Below, piece by piece: positions 40,662-52,766 of a stretch of DNA of 64,000 nucleotides. Each line of letters starts with the position of its first letter. Position 1 is the stretch's first letter. Both the position numbers and the translations under genes were made by a program. The notes below the pieces were generated by a model. It was not told the DNA's origin, searched no databases, and saw nothing but the letters and a program-made list of their open reading frames with translations. Source of the DNA: Babylonia areolata (Eukaryota > Mollusca > Gastropoda > Neogastropoda > Buccinidae); NCBI RefSeq assembly GCF_041734735.1, contig NC_134895.1, positions 11,799,927 to 11,863,926 of the forward strand, written 5' to 3'.

Positions 40662-41588
40662 CAGTGCGGTGCTTCAAAATGACCTCCCACTTGGATTGAA
40701 TGTTAGAGTGTTTGTGAGTTGTGAGCTGTTGGAATATGAGAATTATGACATGAAATGGTTGTGAGTAGTTGGTTAGGTCATGGCCTCAGAGCCTGTTTTC
40801 ACAGTGTGAAAGGGTTTCATTTGACACTGTTATAATTGTTTGACCACTATTACAGTATTACTATAAGATTTCTCAGTATTTTCCCTAATGATTATTATTC
40901 AACATAGATATTGTTTATTAATAAATTTGAATTTCTGATATTGTTTGTAAGCATATTCTCTTGAAGACCTCTCACCCATACTTTGTTGCATACAAGGCAC
41001 CAGAAAACTACTGCATACCTCAGGAGCCTTGACTTGGAGTATTTGTTTGTCCAAATGTCAGAGTTGGGATTGTGAACTTTATGTTGCCTTCACTTTCAGT
41101 CTGCTTTACTTTCCACCCTGTTCATTGAGAACACACGTGGAGTGATCATTTCAAATGCATTCTTAAAACACCAGTTGGTGTCAATGTTCTAACAAGTTCA
41201 CAGTTATAAACCAACTGTTGTATCTGTGCACATGGTATAATCATGCATCTAGGACAGAGAAAATAAGTATTAAGTGTTCATTTTCCCCTTGTTTTTGTTG
41301 TTTCTGTTTCTGAATCCAACCTCCAGACATAAAATCAGAATACATGAACGGATTAATATACCATGATCTTGTATATTGTTTTTCTTAAACCAACACTCAA
41401 TAACCAATACATTTTTTTTAAACACCACCTGGAGTCAACAATCAGACAAGTTCACAGTGCCACACGTCAACAAAATCAAATAACTGAACAAATGTGTGCT
41501 TCAGAGCAGAGAAGATGAATCAACAGAGTACATAACACTAGGGCAATCAATGAAGAACAGGGTGGAGGACATGACAGAGGCCACATGG
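40662..41588 (-). other. SYCE2 downstream region / probable 3' UTR
   Basis: No gene. The reverse complement of AATAAA (TTTATT at about 40914-40919) could end the minus-strand SYCE2 transcript. Confidence 0.4.
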
Positions 41589-41768
41589 TCAATCCATTTC
41601 CTGGCAGAAAGAAGTCAGGTCCTGTTTGAACTGTGCCAGCTCCGTTTCCAAGGTGGCCACTCTTTCCAAGCAGGCAAACAGTTCATGGACTGTTTCATTG
41701 AACATTTTGCCTTGTTTCTCATACGTGTTGTACATGTGCTGCTCCACAGCGTTATAGATGTTTTCCAC
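41589..41768 (-). CDS. SYCE2: SYCE2 exon 2 and stop
   Basis: Acceptor TTCAACAG|GTGGAAAAC; 59 codons ending QDLTSFCQEMD and a TGA at 41591-41589. Confidence 0.85.
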   Translation of the reverse strand: MENIYNAVEQHMYNTYEKQGKMFNETVHELFACLERVATLETELAQFKQDLTSFCQEMD

Positions 41769-42465
41769 CTGTTGAATGACAATTAAAATGATAAATTCCA
41801 ATGAATGAAGAACACACATTTGTTCTTACAACAAATCTAGCTACCTTACTGGGCCACAACTGAACAGGAAGCAAGTAATGAATGACTTGAGAGTGAATGA
41901 GAAGGGACAGAGAGGGAAACAGAGACAGAGAGAGGAGTGTTTGTATGTGTGAACATGTGTGTGTGTGTGTGGCTACAGCTGTGTGTGTGCATGTGTGCAT
42001 TCAGCATGTTGGTATGTATATGGTGTGGATGGCTTTGTATGCAGGTGTGTGGAATGAAAACCTGCATAATTGAAAGTGGAGTTGGTGTCATGCATGGAGT
42101 TGCATCACGCAAGATATGCACAATATGTAAATGATTCATTATAATTACCATTCTTACAGTGTGTAGTGTCCATGCAGGTAAAGAGTCACCTGCACATCCT
42201 CCACCCTTTCTCTGATCTCTTCCCTTCTCTTGTGTCCCCCGTTTTTATTTTGTTTAATATAGTTTTTATATACATTATTATTTCAATGTGTGCTGCTGAC
42301 CTGTGACAGAAGGGTTGCTTTCAGCTCTGCCAGCATGTTGGTGTCCTGTTTGCGTTTGTCATTCAGTCCACTGACCAGTTGCTGAGCTCTCTCACTCAGC
42401 ACGGCTGCCGAGTCTGCTACCCTGGACTCTTTGCCTTCAGCATCATCCACACTCTTTGAGGCCAT
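41589..42465 (-). CDS. SYCE2: SYCE2 orthologue, synaptonemal complex central element protein
   Basis: SYCE2 pairs with TEX12 to build the fibrous backbone of the synaptonemal complex central element in meiosis. Two exons (42301-42465 and 41589-41768, minus) join in phase 0 and give 114 residues. The core LSERAQQLVSGLNDKRKQDT, ENIYNAVEQHMYNTYEKQGK and RVATLETELAQFKQDLTSF aligns with human LQKRAQELIENINKSRQKDH, LEERIYQIYNDHNK and KISHLETELKQVCHSVE. It is a heptad-like helical coiled coil throughout. The protein is shorter than human (218) because the disordered ends are missing. The ATG at 42465 follows a possible acceptor (GTGACAG), so a non-coding upstream exon is likely. Head-to-head with WLS. 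Confidence 0.85.
42301..42465 (-). CDS. SYCE2: SYCE2 exon 1 (coding)
   Basis: MASKSVDDAEGKESRVADSA then coiled-coil start; ends TCACAG|GTCAGC in phase 0. 55 codons. Confidence 0.83.
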
Positions 42466-42535
42466 GCTCTGTCACATCACAAGGCAGAAATATACAAGAC
42501 ATCCCCACACCCACCCACCCATAGCCCCCACCCCC

Positions 42536-42650
42536 ACTAAAAAATGGAGTATGACTGCCTACATAGTCGGGGTAAAAACAGTCATGCACGTAAAATCCCA
42601 CTTGTGTATAAGAGTGGGAGTTGCAATCCATGAATGAAGAAGAGGAAGAC
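42536..42650 (+). mobile_element. SINE-C 3' fragment
   Basis: AAAAATGGAGTATGACTGCC, CAGTCATGCACGTAAAA and GAATGAAGAAGAGGAAG match the end of SINE-C copies. It lies just upstream of the SYCE2 start. Confidence 0.75.
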
Positions 42651-44002
42651 ATGAAACATCAAGGATCCCACTAAGACTTCCTTTGTGAGAGCCCCCCACC
42701 CCACCCCCCAAGAAAAGGTATGAGAAACTACTTAATTGTACCACTAGGCAGTCATGTATACTGTCATGTGCAAGATGTCACACACATGCATCATACGCAT
42801 GCACTGCACACATACATGCACACTACACACATAACTGCACACTAACACTGGGCTGACAAAACTTTGAGCAAATTCATATTGTAAAGCACTTTCAGATATT
42901 TGAACGCGTTATGCAAATGTATTAATAACCTAATCTAAATGTATTAATAACCTAATCTTATTATTGTTAATATTATGATTATTATCATTGTTTTTATTTT
43001 GAGGAGAAAAAAAATCCCAATAACAACAACAATCCAGAAAAAAGTATATCTAATTAACTGATCTGTTCCCAATTCAAAGGAATGTAAAGCCTATTCCATT
43101 TGCATCCCACACTTGAATTTTGCATTAGATAAATATGACTGGTCATCATTGCTCCAGTCTAGCTGTAATCAAGTATCAGTTTTGGGGGGAAGGAGAGACA
43201 TTTTACACACACACACACACACAATGCAATACTTCTTCATTTACCATATGTGTGTGTGTGTGTGTTGATCAACTGAAATTGTGGTGCAACATTTGTAACA
43301 TATAGCGTCCAAGACTAAATTTTGTCATTCATATTGAGAAAAACATATTGATGTAAGTGATTAATTTCAAGTAAACCATAAATAACAATCAATAAAGCAT
43401 ATCTTCAATGGAATTTTAGTGTGTTTCGGTCACACTGACCAAAACATACAATAAAATTATCCAACCAACACCTGGGTGGCAACATCGATATGGGTTTAGT
43501 TTGTTAAAACAGAAAAAAAACTATTCCTATAATCCAATAAGGAAAAACTTATGTGCATTTCCCAAACTTATTTTCCTTAGGGTTTTTCTTCGGTATCTTC
43601 TTTAGCACTTTTCCTGGGTTGGCGGTAAGCTTAGTTGTCACTGCAACATTTGTCTTCTGCTCAAAATTCAGTCTAGGTCGGTGATCTACCCTGGTCACTC
43701 AGCTGTTCGGACAAAAATAAAGAAAGTCAGCGGGGTATAATACCACCAGTTTTGAATTATATTCATACGTATAACACAAGAATCAGAGCTTAGTCAGTCT
43801 AGTACTGAATCGAGTCAATTTAATAGAAGTATGCTCTTTTTCAGTCGAAGAATCTTCGGCGCAAAACTTTTATTGCCGTCAAGCCCACAAACACAGGTGG
43901 CGCTGCGAGAAAAGCAGTACCTCATGTGTATTTTGGCAGCAGAAAGTCTAGACAGTCGGACTTCACATTGTGACCAGCCAGTCTTCCTCGTTCTTAGCGA
44001 TC
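42651..44002. promoter_or_regulatory. SYCE2-WLS divergent intergenic region
   Basis: SYCE2 (minus) and WLS (plus) start codons are 1.5 kb apart. The interval is AT-rich on the left, with (CA)n and (GT)n at 43206-43264. The shared promoter is most likely close to WLS (43680-44000), where base composition changes; no TATA box is evident. The position is an inference. Confidence 0.35.
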
Positions 44003-44108
44003 ATGGCTGGTGTTGTGCTTGAAACCCTCAGCACTAAGAAACTTTCCATCTTAGTTTTGACACTGTTTCTCGGTTTGATTGCCTTTTTTCTTGTCGGTGG
44101 GCTGATTG
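44003..44108 (+). CDS. WLS: WLS exon 1: start and TM1
   Basis: [20 protein letters not shown] then [16 protein letters not shown]. Human begins MAGAIIENMSTKKLCIVGGI. Good context at the ATG (GATCATGG); donor G|GTAAGT, phase 1. Confidence 0.94.
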
Positions 44109-45284
44109 GTAAGTTTGGGAATCTGGAAAGTCAATGCGTTGTTGGAATGAGTGTGAGAGGGTGGGATGGGTGTTAGCAAGAGGGGGGTGCGCCAGCCGAA
44201 AATCCCAGAGGCAGTCCGATATAAATCGTTGTGAAGATTGAATTTTGATAAATGGTCCAGGCTTTCACTCAGTTAACTAGTAGGAACGTATGGGCAATGT
44301 TATGTTGACAGAGTGACTCGGTGGTGTCGTCAATAAACTTGAAAGTACAAGTGGGCAGGTGAATCTGAACTTTTTGTCTTGGCCTTCGCTTAACGTTAAT
44401 CATAATATTTACAAAAAATGTGAGTTAAAGATAGCCTGGTAAGCCAGTTCACAATCATTGTATCAGATGTCCAGTATTCTGTTAGAATATTTCGACAAAA
44501 GAAATTCAATGTTATTTTTGATTCAAGTAATTATTAGATCTGTTGTTTTTTTTTTAAAGTGTTTATTACTTTATAATATCTCATGCATAAAATGATTGAT
44601 AAGAATTTCCAGAGACTACACCTTTTCTTCCTGTTTCAAGCGGGCAAAAGGCCTTATCAGGCCTACACACCTTGATATTTATTTGATATGATAAGACCAG
44701 TAAACTGGTAGTGTACATGCACTTGATGAACACCCAATTTGGTGACAAAAAGTAAAAGCTTGCATAGCAGATAATGAAGGATACAGCAGATCGAATTTCT
44801 GTTGATAAATTGGCAAATTCCTGGAGTGCTCATGCTTAATTAGAAAGAAAGAAAAAATTAAAAAGGTATGTTAATGTTTGTCATTATGTGTGTATTGTGT
44901 TTCCAGCCCCAGCTCCATACAGCACCATTGTGTCAACTCCCATCACTTGTGTGGACAGACATGAGGGACTTAAGAAAAAACCCTTCATTCCAAGGGGGGG
45001 TGGCAGCTGTGAATTTGTTACTGATTTGTCTGATCCCAAGATTGATGCACAGGGGATCACTGCCAACATGATCGTCTTCAGCCAGTGGCTGCCCTTGCCC
45101 AGAGATGACACACAGCTGCAGATGTCTCGCTGGTTCCAGACAATGCACACAGTCATTGACATCAAAGTGGAGTATGATCCCAAAAATCCTCTCCGTAAGT
45201 ACAGAGTTGATGTTATACTCTGACCTTATTGAAGTCGTGCAAGTTACTGCTTATGGATTTGTTCTTTTGAAAAGATATATATAA

Positions 45285-45353
<69 letters not shown>

Positions 45354-48300
45354 TTCTTATATATAGCACCTATCTATTGGTCAGTGGCCAAGCTCTAAGC
45401 ACTTTACAGACACTGAGTCATTTGCATGACAGGCAGCCAACCTTGGTTGAGCCGACTGATAGCTGCTGTTTGGGTGCTCATCATTCGTTTCCTGTGTCAT
45501 TCAGTCAGGTTTCAGTGATGCATACACACACACGCACATACACTGTCACATTCTCATACACAGACACAGATGTGTAACATTTTACATATGACTGTTTTTG
45601 TTTATGTACCCTACCATGCACTGTAGGCAGACATATTGTGTTTTTGGAGGTACACATGCTGGGCATGTTCTTGTTTCCATAACACACTGAACACAAACAT
45701 GAATAACGGGATCTTTAAGGTGCGTATTTGATCTACGTGCACATACACACAAAGGGGGTTCAGGCAGTAGTACTGTGGTAGGTCTGCATATAAGGTGACC
45801 TGGGAGATCAGAAAAATCTCCACCCTTAACCCACCAGGTGTGATGGGGATCAAACTCCGGAGAATCCAGTGCTCTAACTTTTAGACCACTGCGCCCGTGA
45901 AATGTTGATCAAATGTATGCATCTGACACAGTACTAAAATGATCGCTAGCCTATTTCTGGCTCGGCCTAACAGCGAAATTTACTAATTTCTTAACTCTTC
46001 CGCAATTTTTCGCCTGAAGCAACCTGGATCAGTGGATGACACATAGGTTTATGCTCACTCAACACTTTTTTTCTCATTTGAGTGCTTGACATTGATTTTC
46101 CACTTTTATTTTGTGATTCTCCTTCTTTCTTCACTTTAGCAGCATTTTCAGTTTCTTTGATCTGTTAAAAAAGTTGTCTTTAGTGATCAATAAAATAGAT
46201 TAGAATATTGTTTGCTTAAATACAAGAGCCTTGTTCTGGATGATGCTTAAAAAAAATAAAAAAAAGAGAGAGAGACAGTTTCAATGGACTGCAGGATGGT
46301 TAAATGCTGTTTATTATTTCATGCAATTATTATTTTTTAACAGTACACATATACAGAGATCCTATCTTATGGCTGAATTCCATGAAAGAAGTTTTAAATT
46401 GATAATATTGATTGTATTTGCAGTTAAACATTTCCTTTTAAAAAGAGGATAATAAGGATAATTATTCAAGTACAGGCCATAGCCCCTCATGGAGAGGTGC
46501 AAACACATGATCATATTAAAAAAATAACAAGTAATTTACACGGTGTCATCAAGAAACAAACTTAGTTCAGTATTCTAAGTCATTAGAGTTGATTGCAGTC
46601 TAAATGATTTCTATTGGTAGATGAACAAATTGCAAATGGTCTATTCATACCTCAAACATTTTAATGACTAGGCCATTTTGCCCATGTCAAGGGGATGAGT
46701 TGGGGGTTGGGATGTAGGGAGTATTGGAACAACTATATAGACAGGGTGAAACACAAGTCATCACTGTGAAACATGCATTTTGGTGTCATATAGTGATATA
46801 CTGTACTATGTCAAACTGATGCAAACCAAGCCTATCTGTTTGCTCTTCTCGGCCAAAATTTATCGCAGCAACTCAGTGATATGACATCTCGCCATTAGAC
46901 CGCCATCTGGTAGCTAATGAAATGCTGTTTCCCGCAGGAGGTAAACAATCATTCTTAGTGGCCGCCATTTTTCAGATAAGTGACAGTAGTACTAGTAGTA
47001 GTACTAGTAGTAGTAGTAGTGTAGGGACAGGCACTTGACTGTTTAGGCCTCACGGCCTTTTTTTATGTCCTCTTCAATAAACGTTTTTGCCAACCTTTTA
47101 TACATCAGAAATGTAATTTTCATGCATGTTTGTTGTTTGTTGCGGCTTTCCTGGACATTTTTGTTGCAGGATTCATATATCTTACATCGTTTGGGTCTGT
47201 TTGTGACGTTTTATGCGATGTTTTGTTTTGTGAACTTCGTCTCACTGTCTGCTCTCCTTTGGTGATTACTGACTGTTCCTGACTGGGAGTTGTATTATAT
47301 GAACGCCTCATGTTTCCTTTAACCCAAAAGAGCCTTTATAAAAAGAGAAAACAAGTAAGTTATGTATGCTGCCCTACATGTATGCCAGAGGGCATAACAG
47401 AAAGGAAGTATGTATGGAACTAGTTGACTCCCATTTACTGAGTAAGTTTTGCAGGTGTTGATCAGTGAAAGATTGATGTTTTCTTCCTCCAGCTGATGAC
47501 AAGAAGCCAGAACTGATGCTGGACACTACTCTGTACCGACGTGATGCCTCAGATGGTGATCAGGACTGGAAAGAGTACGCCTCTGCTAAAGTTTCCCGCC
47601 GACTGGATTGTACCATTGATGAAGAGGAGGTAGACATTCTGTGAAAAATATGAACATCTTTTGTTCTTCAGATCATCCAGATGATGTGTGGGTGACATAG
47701 GGTGATAACAGACAACTCTGATAGAACTTAAGGCGGTGATTACTTGCCTTTTTCCTCCCAATCTCACTCTCTCTCTCTTTGTCTCTCTCTCCTTTCTTCT
47801 TTCTAATCTCTTCCCCACATCCCAACCCCAACCCCTTTGATTCCTTCCTAACTCCTTAAAATCAAAGTTTCAAACTGACTTTGTACACCATTAGTCCACA
47901 TATATTGTATATTGCCACTCTGGTATTTTGATGTATAAAACCAAAACGCCAGTGAAGTGTTCTGTCAATTTTTTTATTATAAGAAAAAAAAAGAAAAAAA
48001 TCAAGCCTGATATATATAATATTTTTTATAGTGGTGAGTACTCATGATGACTTCTTTTTCTTTGTTCGTGGGCTGCAACTCCCACGTTCATTCGTATATA
48101 CACGGGTGGGCTTCTGTGTGTATGACCAATTTTACCCTGCCATGTATACAGCCATACTCTGTTTTGGGGGGTCTCATGATGACAATATTTATCTGTTGTT
48201 TAACTCACACACGGATATAGTGATTAGTACTGACAATGATTATGATGTGTATCTGTGGACAGAAGGCAAATGGAGGCGGCGACTACAACTGTGACCTGCT

Positions 48301-49472
48301 GCCGTTCTTTGAGCTGGGCAGCGTCCACTATGACTTCTACTTGATCAACATCCGCATACCTGTGGTCAGCAAGCTGACAACCGTCAACCATGACATCGGC
48401 CAGATCAGAGACATGCAGTTCATAGTAAGAGTGACTGCTTTCTTGGTGGTCCACTACCTGTTTCTCACTGTCAGTGATATTTTCCCAATGCACTTGTTTG
48501 TTACTCTTCTTCCCGCTCCTCTGTCTCATTTTCTTTCCTGATGCTGTTTTGATTTCAAAATTTTTGTTGTTGTTTTGAGTATTGAAAGCAGCGATAATAT
48601 ACTAAGGGAGGTCTATAGCTGCAACTGCTTTCGATTTCTCCACATGAGCGGGGTAGAAGTTTGCACAAGACAGGTATCAGACCCCTGTCGTAGTCTGCAC
48701 CAGTGGGTCACATTAAAAGTAATTTTAGAGAGAGTAAATGCAAAAAAAAAAAAAAAAAAATTAGGCTAATTGGATACACAAGTGCTGGAAAGAAAGATGT
48801 CTGCTGGTGAAAGAGGGCACTGCATCTGTGCACAGAAAACAGATAATGTTCTAAGGGAGGTCACTACCCTCACCTACTTTTGATTGGTCCTCATGAGTGG
48901 GGTTGTGTTTTTCACAGGACAGGAATTAGACCTCTACCAAACTAGTGGGTATGGTTTGTTAGATTAAACATGATTTTAGGGAGGAAAAAAAGTTGTTATA
49001 TGTAAGGAACAGATAATGTACTAAGGGAGGTCACTACCCTCACCTACTTTTGATTGGTCCTCATGAGTGGGGTTGTGTCTTTTACAGGACAGGAATTAGA
49101 CCTCTGCCAAACTAGTGGGTATGGTTTGTTAGATTAAACATAATTTTAGGGAGAAAAAAAAGTTCCTATATGTAAGGTTAATGTTGATTTACCATGTAAG
49201 GTTAATGTTGATTTGCCAATGTTATTGTCACTTTACTTGAACTGTGAACTCGAAGGTACAGCGAATAGAAAATCAGTATGGGGCCCCCAGTACATGATGC
49301 TGAGATGTGCTGTTTTGCAGACCATATTCCAGAACGGTGGTTTCACCAAAGTGTGGTTCTCCTTGAAGACAGTGTTGTTCCCCCTGACTCTGGCGGCACT
49401 AGTGTGGTTCTGGCGCCGCATCATGCAGCTGTCCCGGCCGGCCAACCTGCTGGAAAGGTGTGTGTATGTACA

Positions 49473-49503
<31 letters not shown>

Positions 49504-49849
49504 TGTCTGTTGTAGCTGTTGTACACTGTATTCATAGAATGAATTAGAGCAAGGAACTTGGAAGAAGTAGACAATGTGATTGCAGACAGCAGTTTGCATT
49601 AACAAAAATTTAAAAGCATGCTGACTTGTGCAGTTTGTAACAGGCTGACTTTGAAGCTAATGAAAGATGCACAGATACAGGAAAGTAATGCCGTAGAACA
49701 TGTAACAGAAGTTCTGAAGAATGTGAAGCCAGCACTTCTTCGGATGCATAACTGTGTGAAGTAGAATGTTGACACTGACATGGATTGTGGAAATACTCAC
49801 TACATGATAGGGTTATATTCATTTAGTTGTGGTTTGCTCTCTGTATCTG

Positions 49850-49885
<36 letters not shown>

Positions 49886-52730
49886 TGTGTGTGTGTTTGA
49901 AATGTTATATTAACCTGATATTTTGATTAAACTTATGTCATTGTGTTTTTTCTTCCAGAACCCTGTTTTCATTGGGCATCATTCTGTCTATAATGAATTG
50001 TGAGTATTTTAGAGTACAGTTGTTGGGTTTTTGTGTGGTTTTTTGTTGTTGTTGTTGTTGTAATGAAAGTGAAGAAAATATAGGTAAAATGAATGATGCA
50101 ATTGTCAGTAAGGTGTAGCAAGGAACACAACAAAGTTATTCTAGGCCATAAGCTTTTTGTCTGTTTCACTGAGCCACCCAAGATTATGAAGCATTAGTGG
50201 TCTCTCATTTACTGCCTCACGTTTATATGTAAAGTAAATGAGTAATCACTTTGAATCATTTGTGTACATCTGCTGGCACGTGTCTGTGGTATATTTTATA
50301 AATGTGTGTGTGTGTACAAGCATGTGTGTGTGTATGTGTGTTTGTGACAAACTTTGATATTAGCATTTTATCTGCAGCCACACAATGTTGGAGAAAATAA
50401 ACCTGGCAAAAACCCAAAACCAAAGAATCGGCTGATTATTGTTGTTTCATGATCATTACAGGCAGTTTCTGTTGTTGCTGCTCCTGTCAATGTTGATGTG
50501 CAGGGTGTTAGCATGATTTTATGTTCTGATGGGTGCATACATGAAAAACCGAGCAGTAAATAATTAATGAAAGTAGAAAAGAAAAAAAGCACTTGGCGAA
50601 ATATTGATTTTTTATACCTTTTTTGGCCATTGCCTTTTAAAAGAAGCTATACATTGACATAAGTAAGTTCTTGATAAACTTTATATGATATTATCAGAGA
50701 GTGGTGAGTTTGTGAGACAGCGGAAGAGGTGTGTGTGTGTGTGTGTGTGCAGTCCCCTTGGAGTGGCTGACCCTGTGGGCTGATGTTCCCTTCATGCTGC
50801 TCATCAATGACATCCGTGAAGGAGCCTTTTACGCCATGCTGCTCTCCTTCTGGCTCATCTTTGTCGGGGAACACATGATGGTAAGTAAACAGCAGTGCTG
50901 CTGTCCTTCTAGCCCATCTTTGTCGGGGAACACATGATGGTAAGTAAACAGCAGTGCTGCTCTCCTTCAGCCCATCTTTGTTGGGGAACACATGATGGTA
51001 AGTAAACAGCAGTGCTGCTGTCCTTCTAGCCCATCTTTGTTGGGGAACACATGATGGTAAGTAAACAGCAGTGCTGCTGTCCTTCTAGCCCATCTTTGTT
51101 GGGGAACACATGATGGTAAGTAAACAGCAGTGCTGCTGTCCTTCTAGCCCATCTTTGTCGGGGAACACATGATGGTAAGTAAACAGCAGTGCTGCTCTCC
51201 TTCAGCCCATCTTTGTCGGGGAACACATGATGGTAAGATAAACAGTAGTGCTGCTCTCCTTAGTAAACAGCAGTGCTGCTGTCCTGCTGGCTCATCTTTG
51301 TCAGGGAACACATGATGGTAAGTAAACAGCAGTGCTGCTGTCCTTCTAGCCCATCTTTGTCGGGGAACACATGATGGTAAGTAAACAGCAGTGCTGCTCT
51401 CCTTCTAGCCCATCTTTGTTGGGGAACACATGATGGTAAGATAAACAGCAGTGCTGCTGTCCTGGCTCATCTTTGTCAGGGAACACATGATGGTAAGTAA
51501 ACAGCAGTGCTGCTCTCCTTAGTAAACAGCAGTGCTGCTGTCCTGCTGGCTCATCTTTGTCAGGGAACACATGATGGTAAGATAAACAGCTGTGCTGCTC
51601 TCCTTCTGGCTCTTCTTTGTTGGGGAACACATGATGGTAAGATAAACCGCAGTGCTGCTGTCCTTCTAGCTCATCCTTGTTGGGGAACGCATGATGGTAA
51701 GTAAACAGCAGTGCTGCTCTCCTAAGTAAACAGCAATGCTGCTCTCTTTCAGGATCATCTTTGTTGGGGAACGCATGATGGTAAGTAGACAGCAATGCTG
51801 CTGTCCTTCTCCCTCATTGCTGTTGAGAAACACATGACTGTAGGTGACAGCAGTGCTGCCCTCCTCCCTCATCTTTAGCAATGAACACATGATGGTGTCA
51901 CGTCGCACCAAACCAGCAAAGCAGTGCTGCTGTCTTGTTTCAGTCCTGTCACAGTGTCAAACACACAGTTTTGAAAATTGTTTTTGGATTATTTTGAATG
52001 CTAGAATCCCTCAGTTTCAGTTTTTCAGTTTCAGTTTCTTAACTCTCTCCATACGAACGGCGAAAGAGAGACGACGTTAACAGCGTTTCACCCCAATTAC
52101 CAGCATCAAAATATTGCAAGCGGAAGGCTCTTATACTGAAGAGGTGAATGTTGACAAAGAATACCACAATTCTGACGACGGAAGCTAAAGGTTGGGTCAT
52201 TCAGACACCCGGCACTGGACATCCGAGGGGTCTGTGTAGAGGAGAAGAGAGGACTGGCCGTACTGAGTGAGTTAAGGAGCCGTCACTATGTTCTGACAGT
52301 TCCACACACGCCACATCACATCTGCCAGGCAGATGCCTGACCAGCAGCATAATTCAACACCCTTGGTCAGGCCCTGAGTGCATGCATATATAGTTGTGTA
52401 CCTATCAGAGTGGATTTCTCCCACAGAATTCTGCCAGAGGACAATGCTGTCACTGCCATGGGTTCTTTTTCAGTGCGCCAAATGCATGCTGCACACGGGG
52501 CCTCGGTTTAATGTCTCTTCTGAATGACTAGATGCTCAGTTCGATTTTCCAAACTGGGGAGGAAGGGCAAGAGCAGGATTTGAAGCCAGACCCTCATGGA
52601 CTCTTATGTTGGTAGATGAGCATCTGAACCATTCTGTCTCCTTTGGCCTCTAGCATACTTTCTGTTATGGTTTTTATGAACAGATCAAACACTGACAGAG
52701 CTGCTCGTTGGCACATGTGTGTGTGTGTGT

Positions 52731-52766
<36 letters not shown>

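Noticed and set aside
43560-43690. Minus frame RPRLNFEQKTNVAVTTKL as an N-terminal SYCE2 exon
   Set aside because: It has a plausible composition and place, but there is no in-frame ATG, an in-frame stop lies just upstream and the only donor (GTTTGG) is poor.
50647-51911. Minus-strand frames of 66-149 codons with a periodic Cys/His peptide
   Set aside because: Antisense of the WLS exon 7 minisatellite.
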